A stretch of 20,188 nucleotides of DNA from NCBI GenBank assembly GCA_038040245.1, contig JBBPIU010000057.1:1-20188 (forward strand), written 5' to 3'. Position 1 is the first letter of the stretch; every line of letters begins with the position of its first letter. Under the pieces are notes generated by a model. That model was not told the origin of the DNA, did not search any database, and saw only the letters and a program-made list of their open reading frames with translations. Positions 1-5,421 of this stretch are shown in pieces. A program made the translations under genes and the position numbers. This DNA comes from RBG-16-66-20 sp038040245. Lineage in GTDB: Bacteria; Pseudomonadota; Gammaproteobacteria; Burkholderiales; SG8-39.

Positions 1-56
1 CGAATCACCCGGCAACGCTTGCCGGAAAACAGGGTTTTTCTACAGCTTCGTTAGGC
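1..56 (+). other. possible right half of an attC-like site, cut by the window edge
   Basis: A short hairpin, CCGGCAA / TTGCCGG around positions 10-26, is followed at 50-56 by GTTAGGC, which fits the integron R' consensus GTTRRRY. The matching left box would lie outside the window, so the site cannot be confirmed. It precedes a small gene that is itself followed by a much better attC-like site, which is the arrangement expected of a gene cassette. Confidence 0.3.
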
Positions 57-210
57 CCCCAGATGCTGAGGGATCCCGTTCAGCGCCGTGGCGAAGTCAC
101 GGCGCCAACTAGCGCCAGGCGTTGGTCCCCAGAAGTGCTGCCGGTATCAGGAACGCATAGAACAGCTAGAATTGGTCGTCCATGGCTTCACGGACAAAAG
201 GAATACAAAA

Positions 211-390
211 ATGCGCAACTTTTCAGGTAAGGCCCCGACGTTGGCGGTATGGGTTATTTCTCTGGTTCTTTTTCTCATCGCGCTAGTTGCACACTTTGGT
301 CTAGTCAGAGTTGGCGAGCCAGTTGCGACATGGTCTTGGATCATCGGCTTCGCTCTCTTGCTGATCGCATGCCGAGTTCGTGGCCTTTGA
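211..390 (+). CDS. small hypothetical membrane protein, 59 aa
   Basis: Not recognised as a named family. From the ATG at 211 the product is 59 residues with two hydrophobic segments, about residues 10-32 and 41-54, so it is probably a two-helix inner-membrane protein. The start is chosen because AAGGA at 198-202 sits about 8-9 bases upstream. The reading frame stays open back to an ATG at 88, but the added N-terminus is polar and lacks a ribosome binding site. Local GC is lower than in the backbone genes. The gene lies between a GTTAGGC box (50) and a good attC-like repeat (456-514), so it may be the only gene of a mobile cassette. Function unknown. Confidence 0.55.
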   Translation: MRNFSGKAPTLAVWVISLVLFLIALVAHFGLVRVGEPVATWSWIIGFALLLIACRVRGL

Positions 391-455
391 TCCTGCTGTA
401 AATGCTGTGCGGACCTACAGTGACCTGAGCATGCTCTGCGAGGTATCAGGCGAAA

Positions 456-514
456 TGCGGTCTAACAATCGGTTCCAGGGGGCGCCAAAGTTCCCCCGTA
501 AACGTTGGGCCGCA
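456..514 (+). other. attC-like inverted repeat (putative integron recombination site)
   Basis: The outer arms TGCGGTCTAAC (456-466) and GTTGGGCCGCA (504-514) pair over 11 positions, two of them G-T wobbles. They contain GTCTAAC (RYYYAAC) and GTTGGGC (GTTRRRY), the two attC core boxes. Inside, CGGTT (470-474) pairs with AACG (501-504) leaving one bulged base, the overlap at 504 meaning the two helices share an edge. GGGGG (478-482) pairs with CCCCC (493-497). The site lies 65 bases after the stop of the 59-aa gene. About 59 bases is at the short end of the attC range. Confidence 0.55.
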
Positions 515-534
515 CGAAACGAATGATCGACAAC

Positions 535-563
535 AAAGACTGAAACGCGAACGGTGCTAATAT
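535..563 (+). promoter_or_regulatory. weak candidate promoter for the leader transcript
   Basis: TAATAT at 558-563 resembles a sigma-70 -10 box about 60 bases ahead of the leader-peptide start. The -35 position has no good match (around AAAGAC at 535-540). A promoter must lie upstream of the attenuator for it to work, and this is the best local candidate. Confidence 0.22.
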
Positions 564-624
564 AGGTGCAACCGCTCTTGTGATCCCCTTGTGGGTTGGA
601 ATCTCGTGTGGTAGCGTGCGCGGC

Positions 625-693
625 ATGAGAAGTAATACTGTTCAGCAGCGAAGCGTCGTAGTCGTCGTAGTCCGGGAGGACCGCGCCGACTAA
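625..693 (+). CDS. Val-rich leader peptide (ilv-type attenuator leader), 22 aa
   Basis: The ATG at 625 opens a 22-codon frame that ends at TAA 691-693. Codons 11-16 (655-672) are six consecutive valine codons (GTC GTA GTC GTC GTA GTC), with one more Val at codon 6, followed by Arg-Glu-Asp. Such runs mark regulatory leader peptides of branched-chain amino-acid operons, for example E. coli ivbL, where ribosome stalling senses charged tRNA-Val. The peptide itself is unlikely to have another function. The ribosome binding site is weak (GTGGTAG about 10 bases upstream), and an in-frame GTG at 616 is an alternative start. The stop codon lies inside the RNA segment that must be masked for termination, as expected of this mechanism. 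Confidence 0.72.
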   Translation: MRSNTVQQRSVVVVVVREDRAD

Positions 694-752
694 CGCTTGG
701 AATAGTTCGTACACCAAGCCCCTGTCGGCGAGCCGGCAGGGGCTTTTTGTTT
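655..752 (+). promoter_or_regulatory. transcription attenuator with pause, antiterminator and terminator helices
   Basis: Three alternative helices can be drawn. Pause helix 1:2 pairs TAGTC.GG (668-675, one bulge) with CCGACTA (686-692). Antiterminator 2:3 pairs CGCCGAC (684-690) with GTCGGCG (724-730) and GCTTGG (695-700) with CCAAGC (714-719), separated by a symmetric 4x4 internal loop. Terminator 3:4 pairs 717-728 with 733-744. Segment 3 is shared, so antiterminator and terminator exclude each other. Stalling on the Val codons at 655-672 would mask segment 1 and free segment 2, giving read-through when Val-tRNA is short. Finishing translation to the TAA at 691 would mask segment 2 and allow termination. 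The LLM gene starts 42 bases after the T tract. Confidence 0.75.
717..752 (+). terminator. rho-independent terminator (attenuator 3:4 helix)
   Basis: AGCCCCTG (717-724) pairs with CAGGGGCT (737-744), extended by a T-G wobble and CGG/CCG to a 12-pair stem with loop CGAG (729-732). A T-rich tract runs through 744-752 (TTTTTGTTT). It lies between the leader peptide and the LLM gene. Confidence 0.85.
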
Positions 753-794
753 ATGGGCCCCCTCTGGCGATGCCGACCAACGAGGAGACCCACC

Positions 795-1877
795 ATGCAG
801 AACCCCCTGAAGCTCGGATTCTTCATCCAGCCCGTCCACCCGCCGTCCCGCCCCTATGCGGACGTTCTCCGTGAGGATCGCGAAGCGGTCGTGCTCGCCG
901 ATCGACTCGGCTATCGCGAAGCCTTCATAGGCGAGCATCTCGTTGACTCGGCCGAGACGATCACCTCGAGCCTCGCTTTCATCGCGAACTTGGCCGATGC
1001 GTGCCCTTCGATCACCTTCGGTACCGGCGTGCTTCCGCTTGCCAACTACCACCCGGCGATGGCGGCGGCGCAGGTCGCGATGGTCGACCACCTGGTGCAA
1101 GGTCGGTTCGTGCTGGGCGTGGGGCCCGGCGTTCCCGGCGACGCGGAGGCCATCGGAGACCTGGGATCGGACCGCAACCGCAAGACCCAGGAGGCGCTCG
1201 AGCACATGTGCCGGATTTGGAGCGAAGAGCCGCCGTACCGGATCGAAGGCGAGTTCTACCGGACCACGACGGAGCGCTCGCTCGATCGGAAGATCGGGGT
1301 GGGCGTCGCAGTCCGCCCGCTGCAAAGGCCCCATCCGCCCATCGCAATCACCTCGATCCGCCCGGACGCCCGGGGACCGCACGCTGCGGGAGCTCGCGGC
1401 TGGACCGGGATCTCGGCGACCTATGTGGGTGCGTACGTCGTCCGGGCGCAGATCCAGAATTACCTGGAAGGCCGGCGATCCGCGGGCCTCTCCGTCGATC
1501 CGTCCGGGTGGCGCGTGGCGCGCAGCGTCTTCGTGGCCGATGACGAGACCACGGCCCGTCGCTATGCGCTTCGCGAGGACAGCGCGCACGGCTTCTACTT
1601 CCACGTCATGCGGACCAAGCTCGCGAAGGCCGGCGCGCTGGACGTGATGCGCGACTTCTCCGGTCAGCCGGATTCCGAGCTCTCTACCAGGCGGTGCGTC
1701 GAGCGTCTCGTGATCGCGGGCACCCCGGTGAGCGTCGCGGACCAGATTCTCGAATTCCGCCGCGAGGTCGGCGCATTCGGTACTCTGCTCTATACGGGCC
1801 ACGACTGGACCGATCCAGCGCTCGCCCGGCGCTCCATGGAGCTCATGGCGAACGAGGTCTGGCCCCGGATCAATTGA
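795..1877 (+). CDS. LLM-class flavin-dependent oxidoreductase (monooxygenase)
   Basis: 360 aa, the usual length for bacterial-luciferase-like (LLM) monooxygenases with a TIM-barrel fold, which oxidise substrates using reduced FMN or F420 supplied by a separate reductase. Visible family signatures are the barrel start KLGFFIQP (residues 6-13), AFIGEH (43-48), GTGVLPLANYHP (76-87), and the GRFVLGVGPG segment (103-112) near the flavin phosphate site. It resembles the limonene/alkane-monooxygenase-like branch, but the substrate cannot be read from sequence. The ATG at 795 is chosen because GAGGAG (782-787) is well spaced before it. It is the first gene after the Val attenuator. The next large gene is a flavin-reductase-like protein that could be its partner, but an attC-like repeat lies between them. 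Confidence 0.88.
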   Translation: MQNPLKLGFFIQPVHPPSRPYADVLREDREAVVLADRLGYREAFIGEHLVDSAETITSSLAFIANLADACPSITFGTGVLPLANYHPAMAAAQVAMVDHLVQGRFVLGVGPGVPGDAEAIGDLGSDRNRKTQEALEHMCRIWSEEPPYRIEGEFYRTTTERSLDRKIGVGVAVRPLQRPHPPIAITSIRPDARGPHAAGARGWTGISATYVGAYVVRAQIQNYLEGRRSAGLSVDPSGWRVARSVFVADDETTARRYALREDSAHGFYFHVMRTKLAKAGALDVMRDFSGQPDSELSTRRCVERLVIAGTPVSVADQILEFRREVGAFGTLLYTGHDWTDPALARRSMELMANEVWPRIN

Positions 1878-1939
1878 GCCGCGCATGGGACGACACCGAA
1901 AGGTCAAACTGACGGGAAGGAATTTTCTGGCTGACAAAC

Positions 1940-2001
1940 GGCCCAACCATTGCGTGCAGCCGACGCCCGCCAGCGGGCGCGGCTGACGCTGACGTTATGC
2001 C
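1940..2001 (+). other. attC-like site, well formed
   Basis: The outer boxes are GCCCAAC (1941-1947, RYYYAAC) and GTTATGC (1994-2000, close to GTTRRRY). Inside is a long imperfect stem: GCGT-g-CAGCCG-a-CGCCC on the left pairs with GGGCG-CGGCTG-ACGC on the right, with two single bulged bases on one side only. Asymmetric extrahelical bases are the hallmark of integron attC sites. The internal text CAGCCGACGCC closely resembles attC sites of known resistance cassettes such as aadA. It lies 62 bases after the LLM stop codon. Confidence 0.72.
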
Positions 2002-2012
2002 TCTGTGGCGTC

Positions 2013-2111
2013 GTGAGTAATTTCCTGAGCGGGCCGCGGCGTGCGCCCGCGGAACATCCGCGCATTGAGAGCTACCGTGAGGAGATGAAGACCGCCGAGG
2101 TGATCGCATGA
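2013..2111 (+). CDS. possible 32-aa ORF or gene remnant, coupled to the flavin reductase gene
   Basis: A GTG at 2013 opens a 32-codon frame ending in EVIA-stop at 2109-2111. Its TGA overlaps the next gene's ATG as ATGA. The C-terminal half (HPRIESYREEMKTAEVIA) reads like the tail of a real soluble protein, so this may be the leftover 3' end of a gene whose front was lost when the adjacent attC-like site (1940-2001) was placed here. No clear ribosome binding site precedes the GTG. No family recognised. Confidence 0.3.
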   Translation: MSNFLSGPRRAPAEHPRIESYREEMKTAEVIA

Positions 2112-2665
2112 GGACGTACAACAAGAAGAACTTCCCGGTCACCAAGATCCGTCGCTTCCTCGAGCCGGGGCCAGTGGTGTTAGTGAGCTCCGCGTTCAAG
2201 AGCGAGCGGAACATCATGACGATGGGCTGGCACATGATGATGGGCTTCTCGCCGGCACTCGTCGGTTGCTTTATCTGGGATCAGAACCATAGCTTCTGGC
2301 TGATCCGTCGCAGCAAGCAGTGCGTGATCAACGTTCCGACCTTCGACATGGTGAGCACCGTCATCGGGGTTGGCAACTGCTCCGGGTCCGACACCGACAA
2401 GTTCGAAAAGTTCGGGCTCACGCCCGTCGCCGCTTCGAAGGTCGCGGCGCCGCTCATCGCGGAGTGCTACGCGAGTTTCGAATGCAAGCTGGTGGACACG
2501 AGCCTCATCAACAGATACAGCCTGTTCGTCTTCGAGGTGGTGAAAGCGCACGTGGCGTCGTCGCCGCGATATCCGACGACAGTCCACTATCGTGGCGACG
2601 GTGTCTTCATGGTCTCGGGTCGCTCGGTTAGCTACCGAAGCCGCTTCAAGCGAGTAAATCTGTAG
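2108..2665 (+). CDS. flavin reductase-like domain protein (FMN-binding split barrel)
   Basis: 185 aa, matching the DIM6/NTAB flavin reductase-like family, which binds FMN in a split barrel and either reduces flavin with NAD(P)H or acts as an oxidoreductase itself. Visible signatures are EPGPVVLVSSA (19-29), NIMTMGWHMM (35-44) with the usual N/T-M-GW pattern contacting flavin, and CVINVP (72-77). The C-terminal region has YSLFVFEVVKAHV, typical of the family. GAGGTGA (2096-2102) lies just before the ATG. A role supplying reduced flavin to the LLM monooxygenase upstream is an inference from proximity. An attC-like half-site begins 6 bases after the stop. Confidence 0.82.
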   Translation: MRTYNKKNFPVTKIRRFLEPGPVVLVSSAFKSERNIMTMGWHMMMGFSPALVGCFIWDQNHSFWLIRRSKQCVINVPTFDMVSTVIGVGNCSGSDTDKFEKFGLTPVAASKVAAPLIAECYASFECKLVDTSLINRYSLFVFEVVKAHVASSPRYPTTVHYRGDGVFMVSGRSVSYRSRFKRVNL

Positions 2666-2671
2666 ACTGAG

Positions 2672-2716
2672 GCATAACCAATCGTTGCAGCGGACCGTGG
2701 GCCGCAGGTGCGCTGC
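2672..2716 (+). other. degenerate attC-like site, left half intact
   Basis: GCATAAC (2672-2678, R''-like) is followed by text closely parallel to the site at 1941: AACCA.T.G.TGCAGC.GAC. GCAGCG (2687-2692) pairs with CGCTGC (2711-2716), and ACC with GGT inside it. The right core box expected after 2716 (GTTATGC-like) is missing, so the site is probably inactive. Confidence 0.45.
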
Positions 2717-2740
2717 TGCCCGTCAATCGAAAGGGATCGG

Positions 2741-3709
2741 ATGAACAGGCGTGACGCGGTGTTCGCACTCCTTGCACTTGGTGCCGGGCCGCGCGTCGCA
2801 GAGGCCCAGCAATCGAAAGCCGTGCCGAGGATCGGCGTGCTTCGGACCCCACCGCGCACCGATCACCTGTTTCAGGCCTTGCTAACCGGATTGCGCGAAC
2901 TCGGCTACGTCGAAGGCAAGACCGTGTTGATCGAGTACCGACAGGGAGGCGACGAGCGCCTGCCCGAGCTGGCGCAGGAACTGGTGCGAAGCAAGGTCGA
3001 CTTGATCTTTGCGCCCAATCCTGCGGCAGCGCAAGCCGCCCGTAAGGCCACCGCGACGATTCCGATCGTGGTGGCCGCTATCGGGGATGCGGTCAGAACC
3101 GGCCTTGCGGCGAGCCTTGCGCGTCCGGGAGGCAATGTTACCGGGTTGGCGGCGCTCGGCTCGAATCTCTCCGGCAAGCGGCTTGAACTGCTCAAGGAGA
3201 TCGTGCCCCGGCTCTCCCGCGTTGCGGTGCTCTGGAACCCGAACATCCCCGACAAGGTGGTCGAGTGGAAGGAGATGGAGCAGCCGGCCCGGGCGCTTAA
3301 ACTCGAGCTTCTGTCGATCGAGGTTCGCGCGCCGGCCGATTTCGACCAGGCTTTCGAGAGCGCAAGACGCCTGCGCCCTGAGGCGTTGATTGCGCTGGGT
3401 GAGCCCCTGGTCTTTACACAACGCGGACGAGTCATCCAATTTGCGGCTCAAGCCCGGCTTCCCGCAATCTTCAACTGGCGCGAGGCCGCGGAGGAAGGAG
3501 CACTCATCGCCTATGGTCCGGACATCTCGGACCTTTACCGCAGGTCTGCCACCTACATCGACAAGATTCTCAAAGGCGCCAAGCCCGGTGATCTCCCCAT
3601 CGAAGAACCGGCCCGATTCGACTTCGTGGTCAACCGCAAGACCGCAAATGCACTCGGCGTTACGCTTCCGCAGTCGATCCTGCTGCGCGCCGACCGGGTG
3701 ATCGAGTGA
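2741..3709 (+). CDS. ABC transporter substrate-binding protein (ABC_sub_bind family)
   Basis: 322 aa periplasmic binding protein of the ABC_sub_bind type (TrpX-like), a family expanded in soil Burkholderiales and Bradyrhizobium, whose members bind amino acids or aromatic compounds. The N-terminus MNRRDAVFALLALGAGPRVAEAQ is a signal peptide of the short RR type common in this family, with probable cleavage after A-E-A. Typical motifs follow: RIGVLR, a GLRELGYVEGK segment, the DLIFAPNPAAAQAA motif, and PGGNVTGL in the hinge region. The ATG at 2741 is chosen because AAGGGA (2730-2735) precedes it and the signal peptide begins there. No permease or ATPase gene is adjacent, so it is an orphan binding protein. 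Confidence 0.85.
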   Translation: MNRRDAVFALLALGAGPRVAEAQQSKAVPRIGVLRTPPRTDHLFQALLTGLRELGYVEGKTVLIEYRQGGDERLPELAQELVRSKVDLIFAPNPAAAQAARKATATIPIVVAAIGDAVRTGLAASLARPGGNVTGLAALGSNLSGKRLELLKEIVPRLSRVAVLWNPNIPDKVVEWKEMEQPARALKLELLSIEVRAPADFDQAFESARRLRPEALIALGEPLVFTQRGRVIQFAAQARLPAIFNWREAAEEGALIAYGPDISDLYRRSATYIDKILKGAKPGDLPIEEPARFDFVVNRKTANALGVTLPQSILLRADRVIE

Positions 3710-3720
3710 AGAGTCGGCAT

Positions 3721-3771
3721 TTGCGAACGACGCGCCGCGAGCGGCGCGCGCCTGACCAAGCACGTTAAAGC
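3721..3771 (+). other. degenerate attC-like site, right half only
   Basis: A GC hairpin, CGCGCCGC (3731-3738) / GCGGCGCG (3741-3748), is followed by CTGACCAAG and then CACGTTAAAGC. This parallels the right arm of a classical attC (GGCTTAACTCAAGCGTTAG). No RYYYAAC box is found on the left, and there is no T tract that would make it a terminator. It starts about 12 bases after the binding-protein stop. Confidence 0.3.
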
Positions 3772-3783
3772 GCAATGGACTTC

Positions 3784-3849
3784 GACCAACCGTCGCACAG
3801 AGCCTCATCGACCGGCAGTGCTGGCCCGCCGTACAGCACGACGTTGGGT
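3784..3849 (+). other. possible attC-like inverted repeat
   Basis: GACCAACCGTCG (3784-3795) can pair with CGACGTTGGGT (3839-3849), with one bulge on each side. GTTGGGT (3843-3849) fits GTTRRRY, while GACCAAC deviates from RYYYAAC at one base. The interior is poorly paired. It lies directly ahead of the broken hicBA pair, a gene type often carried in integron cassettes. Confidence 0.3.
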
Positions 3850-3896
3850 GGCAAATTAGCGACGGGCGTAGAATCGCGGCAACTGTCGAGGTCCCT

Positions 3897-4016
3897 ATGC
3901 ATTTCACCATCGAGCACGAGAGAGAAGAGGACGGGCGCTGGCTGGCGGAAGTGCCTGAACTACCGGGTGCCCTGGCGTATGGCGCCACCGCCTCGATCTC
4001 TATCGCCGTGGCATGA
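3897..4016 (+). pseudogene. hicB: truncated hicB antitoxin, N-terminal part
   Basis: 39 codons from the ATG at 3897 (GAGG at 3888-3891). The start MHFTIEHEREEDGRWLAEVPELPG is the N-terminal strand-helix region of a HicB antitoxin, a partial RNase-H-like fold that neutralises HicA. Intact HicB proteins of this short type are about 70-80 aa or longer. After ALAYGATA the frame runs to a TGA at 4014-4016, losing the helix and C-terminal part. The TGA overlaps the hicA ATG as ATGA, so the gene order is retained but an internal deletion removed the end of hicB. Probably non-functional. Confidence 0.7.
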
Positions 4017-4093
4017 CCTCTTGGCCTTCGTCGAAGGTCAATCGTGTACTTGCGGCTCTTTACGGGATCGGCTGGACGCTTAAGCGCCAGTGA
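4013..4093 (+). pseudogene. hicA: truncated hicA toxin, N-terminal part
   Basis: 26 codons beginning MTSWPSSKVNRVLAAL, the start of HicA mRNA-interferase toxins, which have a double-stranded-RNA-binding-like fold. After GWTLKRQ the frame stops at TGA 4091-4093. The catalytic histidine, which lies in the G-S-H motif directly after this point in the family, is absent, so this fragment cannot be an active RNase. The deletion point abuts the start of pssA (4104), so the right edge of the accessory segment may be here. Confidence 0.7.
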
Positions 4094-4103
4094 CCAGCAT
4101 CCG

Positions 4104-4730
4104 ATGATGACAAAAAGGCCGGGCAAGCCCTTCTCGATGATCCGGGAGTTCCACTTGGCAGACTGGTTCACCCTCGCCAACGCCGTCTGCGGCACGGGGG
4201 CTCTGTTCTCCACCATGACCTACCTCGAAACAAGTAACGTCAGGCACGTCTACTTTGCGTGCGGCCTGGTCTTCGCTGCATTGATATTTGACATTCTGGA
4301 CGGCCGCATCGCCAGGTGGCGGCAGAAAACCTCAATGATGGGGCGAGAGCTCGACTCGCTTGCTGATCTCATCTCCTTCGGAGTGGCCCCGGCGATTATT
4401 GGGTACGGTTGCGGCATGCAAGGTCTATACGACCGCATCGTCTTGGCCTACTTCGTCGCCTGCGGAGTTTCGCGCCTTGCCCGCTACAACGTCACTGCAG
4501 ACGCACTGTCTGAGGGAACCGGCAAGGTGAAGTACTTCGAAGGAACGCCAATACCAACATCGATCCTCCTCGTCGCTCTAATGGCGCTGGCGGCATGGTT
4601 CGGCGCACTGGGTCAGCACTTGTGGTTCGGGGAAGTCCGTCTGGCCGGCTTCACGCTTCATCCACTGGTCCTCATATTTGCACTCTCAGGCTCGCTGATG
4701 ATCAGCCGGCTCCGAATCCCCAAGCTATGA
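4104..4730 (+). CDS. pssA: CDP-diacylglycerol-serine O-phosphatidyltransferase
   Basis: 208 aa inner-membrane enzyme transferring the phosphatidyl group from CDP-diacylglycerol to L-serine, the first step to phosphatidylethanolamine. The complete CDP-alcohol phosphotransferase motif is present: D63-x2-D66-G67-x2-A70-R71, then x8, G80-x3-D84-x3-D88. Several hydrophobic segments follow, to a C-terminus SGSLMISRLRIPKL. The start is either of two tandem ATGs (4104 or 4107); a later Met at 4137 (MIREFHLADW) is possible. No strong ribosome binding site is seen, and the hicA remnant ends only 10 bases upstream, so native upstream control may have been lost. Another CDP-alcohol transferase specificity is possible but less likely. 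Confidence 0.82.
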   Translation: MMTKRPGKPFSMIREFHLADWFTLANAVCGTGALFSTMTYLETSNVRHVYFACGLVFAALIFDILDGRIARWRQKTSMMGRELDSLADLISFGVAPAIIGYGCGMQGLYDRIVLAYFVACGVSRLARYNVTADALSEGTGKVKYFEGTPIPTSILLVALMALAAWFGALGQHLWFGEVRLAGFTLHPLVLIFALSGSLMISRLRIPKL

Positions 4731-5080
4731 GAGTCACGCTGAAGGAAGCCCTTCCCTATCTGGTCCTGGATCTCGAGTCCGCGCTCGTGCATATCGGCCG
4801 GGGCGATGTGGTGGATCAACTGCGCGAAGTTGCGATCGAGCGCTGGACTTACGACGAACTGGCCGATGCAGCCTACCTGCACCTGCGTTCGCCGCGGGCG
4901 CCGAACACCGCGGATGACCGAAGCGCGGGAGAGACACCCGGGGAGACGGTGTCGGTTTACGACGAGCTCGGCATCAATCTGGATACCGACAGCCAGGGCC
5001 GCCTCACGGGCATGGAGATTCTCGGAGGAAAGGCAATAGTGTCGCAGCTTGAGGGTGCTACTTCGCCGCGGTCACCATGA
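4727..5080 (+). CDS. DUF2283 domain protein
   Basis: 117 aa. Residues about 40-110 match the DUF2283 pattern: a YDELADAAYLHL strand, then a central VSVYDELGINLDTDSQGRL stretch and the terminal GMEILGG. The function of the family is unknown; members are small cytosolic proteins often annotated near toxin-antitoxin genes. An N-terminal extension of about 40 residues (LKEALPYLVLDLESAL...) precedes the domain. The ATG overlaps the pssA stop codon (ATGA, 4727-4730), implying translational coupling. Its 3' end overlaps the convergent ridA-like gene by 23 bases, so no terminator fits between them. Confidence 0.7.
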   Translation: MRVTLKEALPYLVLDLESALVHIGRGDVVDQLREVAIERWTYDELADAAYLHLRSPRAPNTADDRSAGETPGETVSVYDELGINLDTDSQGRLTGMEILGGKAIVSQLEGATSPRSP

Positions 5081-5405
5081 TCTCGACCAGGCAGGCGGGA
5101 TCGGCGAGCTTCGCCTCGACGCAGGCGCGCACCGGCAGGTTTTTCGGGTCCACCCACGCGGTCCAGACCTCGTTCATCGGCGCGCGGTTGCGGATGTCCG
5201 TGACCCAGATGTTGGCCGCCAGCAGTTTCGACTTGCTGCTGCCGGCCTTCGCCAGCAGCCGGTCGATCTCGGCCAGCACTTCCGCGGTCTGGCCCTTGAT
5301 GTCGTTCTTCAGGTTCTTGGGAACGATGCCGGCCAGATAGACGGTGTTGCCGCTCTCGACGGCGAGGCTCAGGATCGGGCCGGGTTCGTGACGTACGATG
5401 CTCAT
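5058..5405 (-). CDS. RidA-family (YjgF/YER057c/UK114) protein, reactive imine deaminase
   Basis: 115 aa, the usual family length. RidA proteins form trimers that hydrolyse reactive enamine/imine intermediates made by PLP enzymes. The conserved arginine (R93, in NLPVRACVEAKL) that binds the substrate carboxylate is present, as is the C-terminal VEIMVTA strand. AGGAGA lies 8 bases before the ATG at 5405. It is the last gene of the minus-strand operon, 16 bases after the peroxidase stop. The N-terminus lacks the fully canonical RidA signature, so it may belong to a Rid subfamily other than the archetype. Confidence 0.85.
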   Translation of the reverse strand: MSIVRHEPGPILSLAVESGNTVYLAGIVPKNLKNDIKGQTAEVLAEIDRLLAKAGSSKSKLLAANIWVTDIRNRAPMNEVWTAWVDPKNLPVRACVEAKLADPACLVEIMVTAAK

Positions 5406-5421
5406 CGCTGCATTCTCCTGG

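Noticed and set aside
10..40. Terminator at the left edge
   Set aside because: The CCGGCAA/TTGCCGG stem is followed by AAAACAGGG before the T run, which is too distant for a standard intrinsic terminator.
640..716. tRNA-like 3' end (GTTCGTACACCA near 705-716)
   Set aside because: No cloverleaf arms can be drawn. The CCA is part of the antiterminator arm of the attenuator.
690..1946. 418-codon open frame on the minus strand
   Set aside because: It is antisense to the LLM gene, which has clear family motifs. The frame is Arg/Gly/His-rich as expected from the complement of GC-rich coding DNA.
3731..3748. Terminator after the substrate-binding protein
   Set aside because: The GC hairpin has no following T tract. 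The downstream text fits the right arm of an attC-like site better.
2882..4216. 444-codon open frame on the minus strand
   Set aside because: It covers the binding protein, the hicBA remnant and the start of pssA on the opposite strand, and resembles no family.
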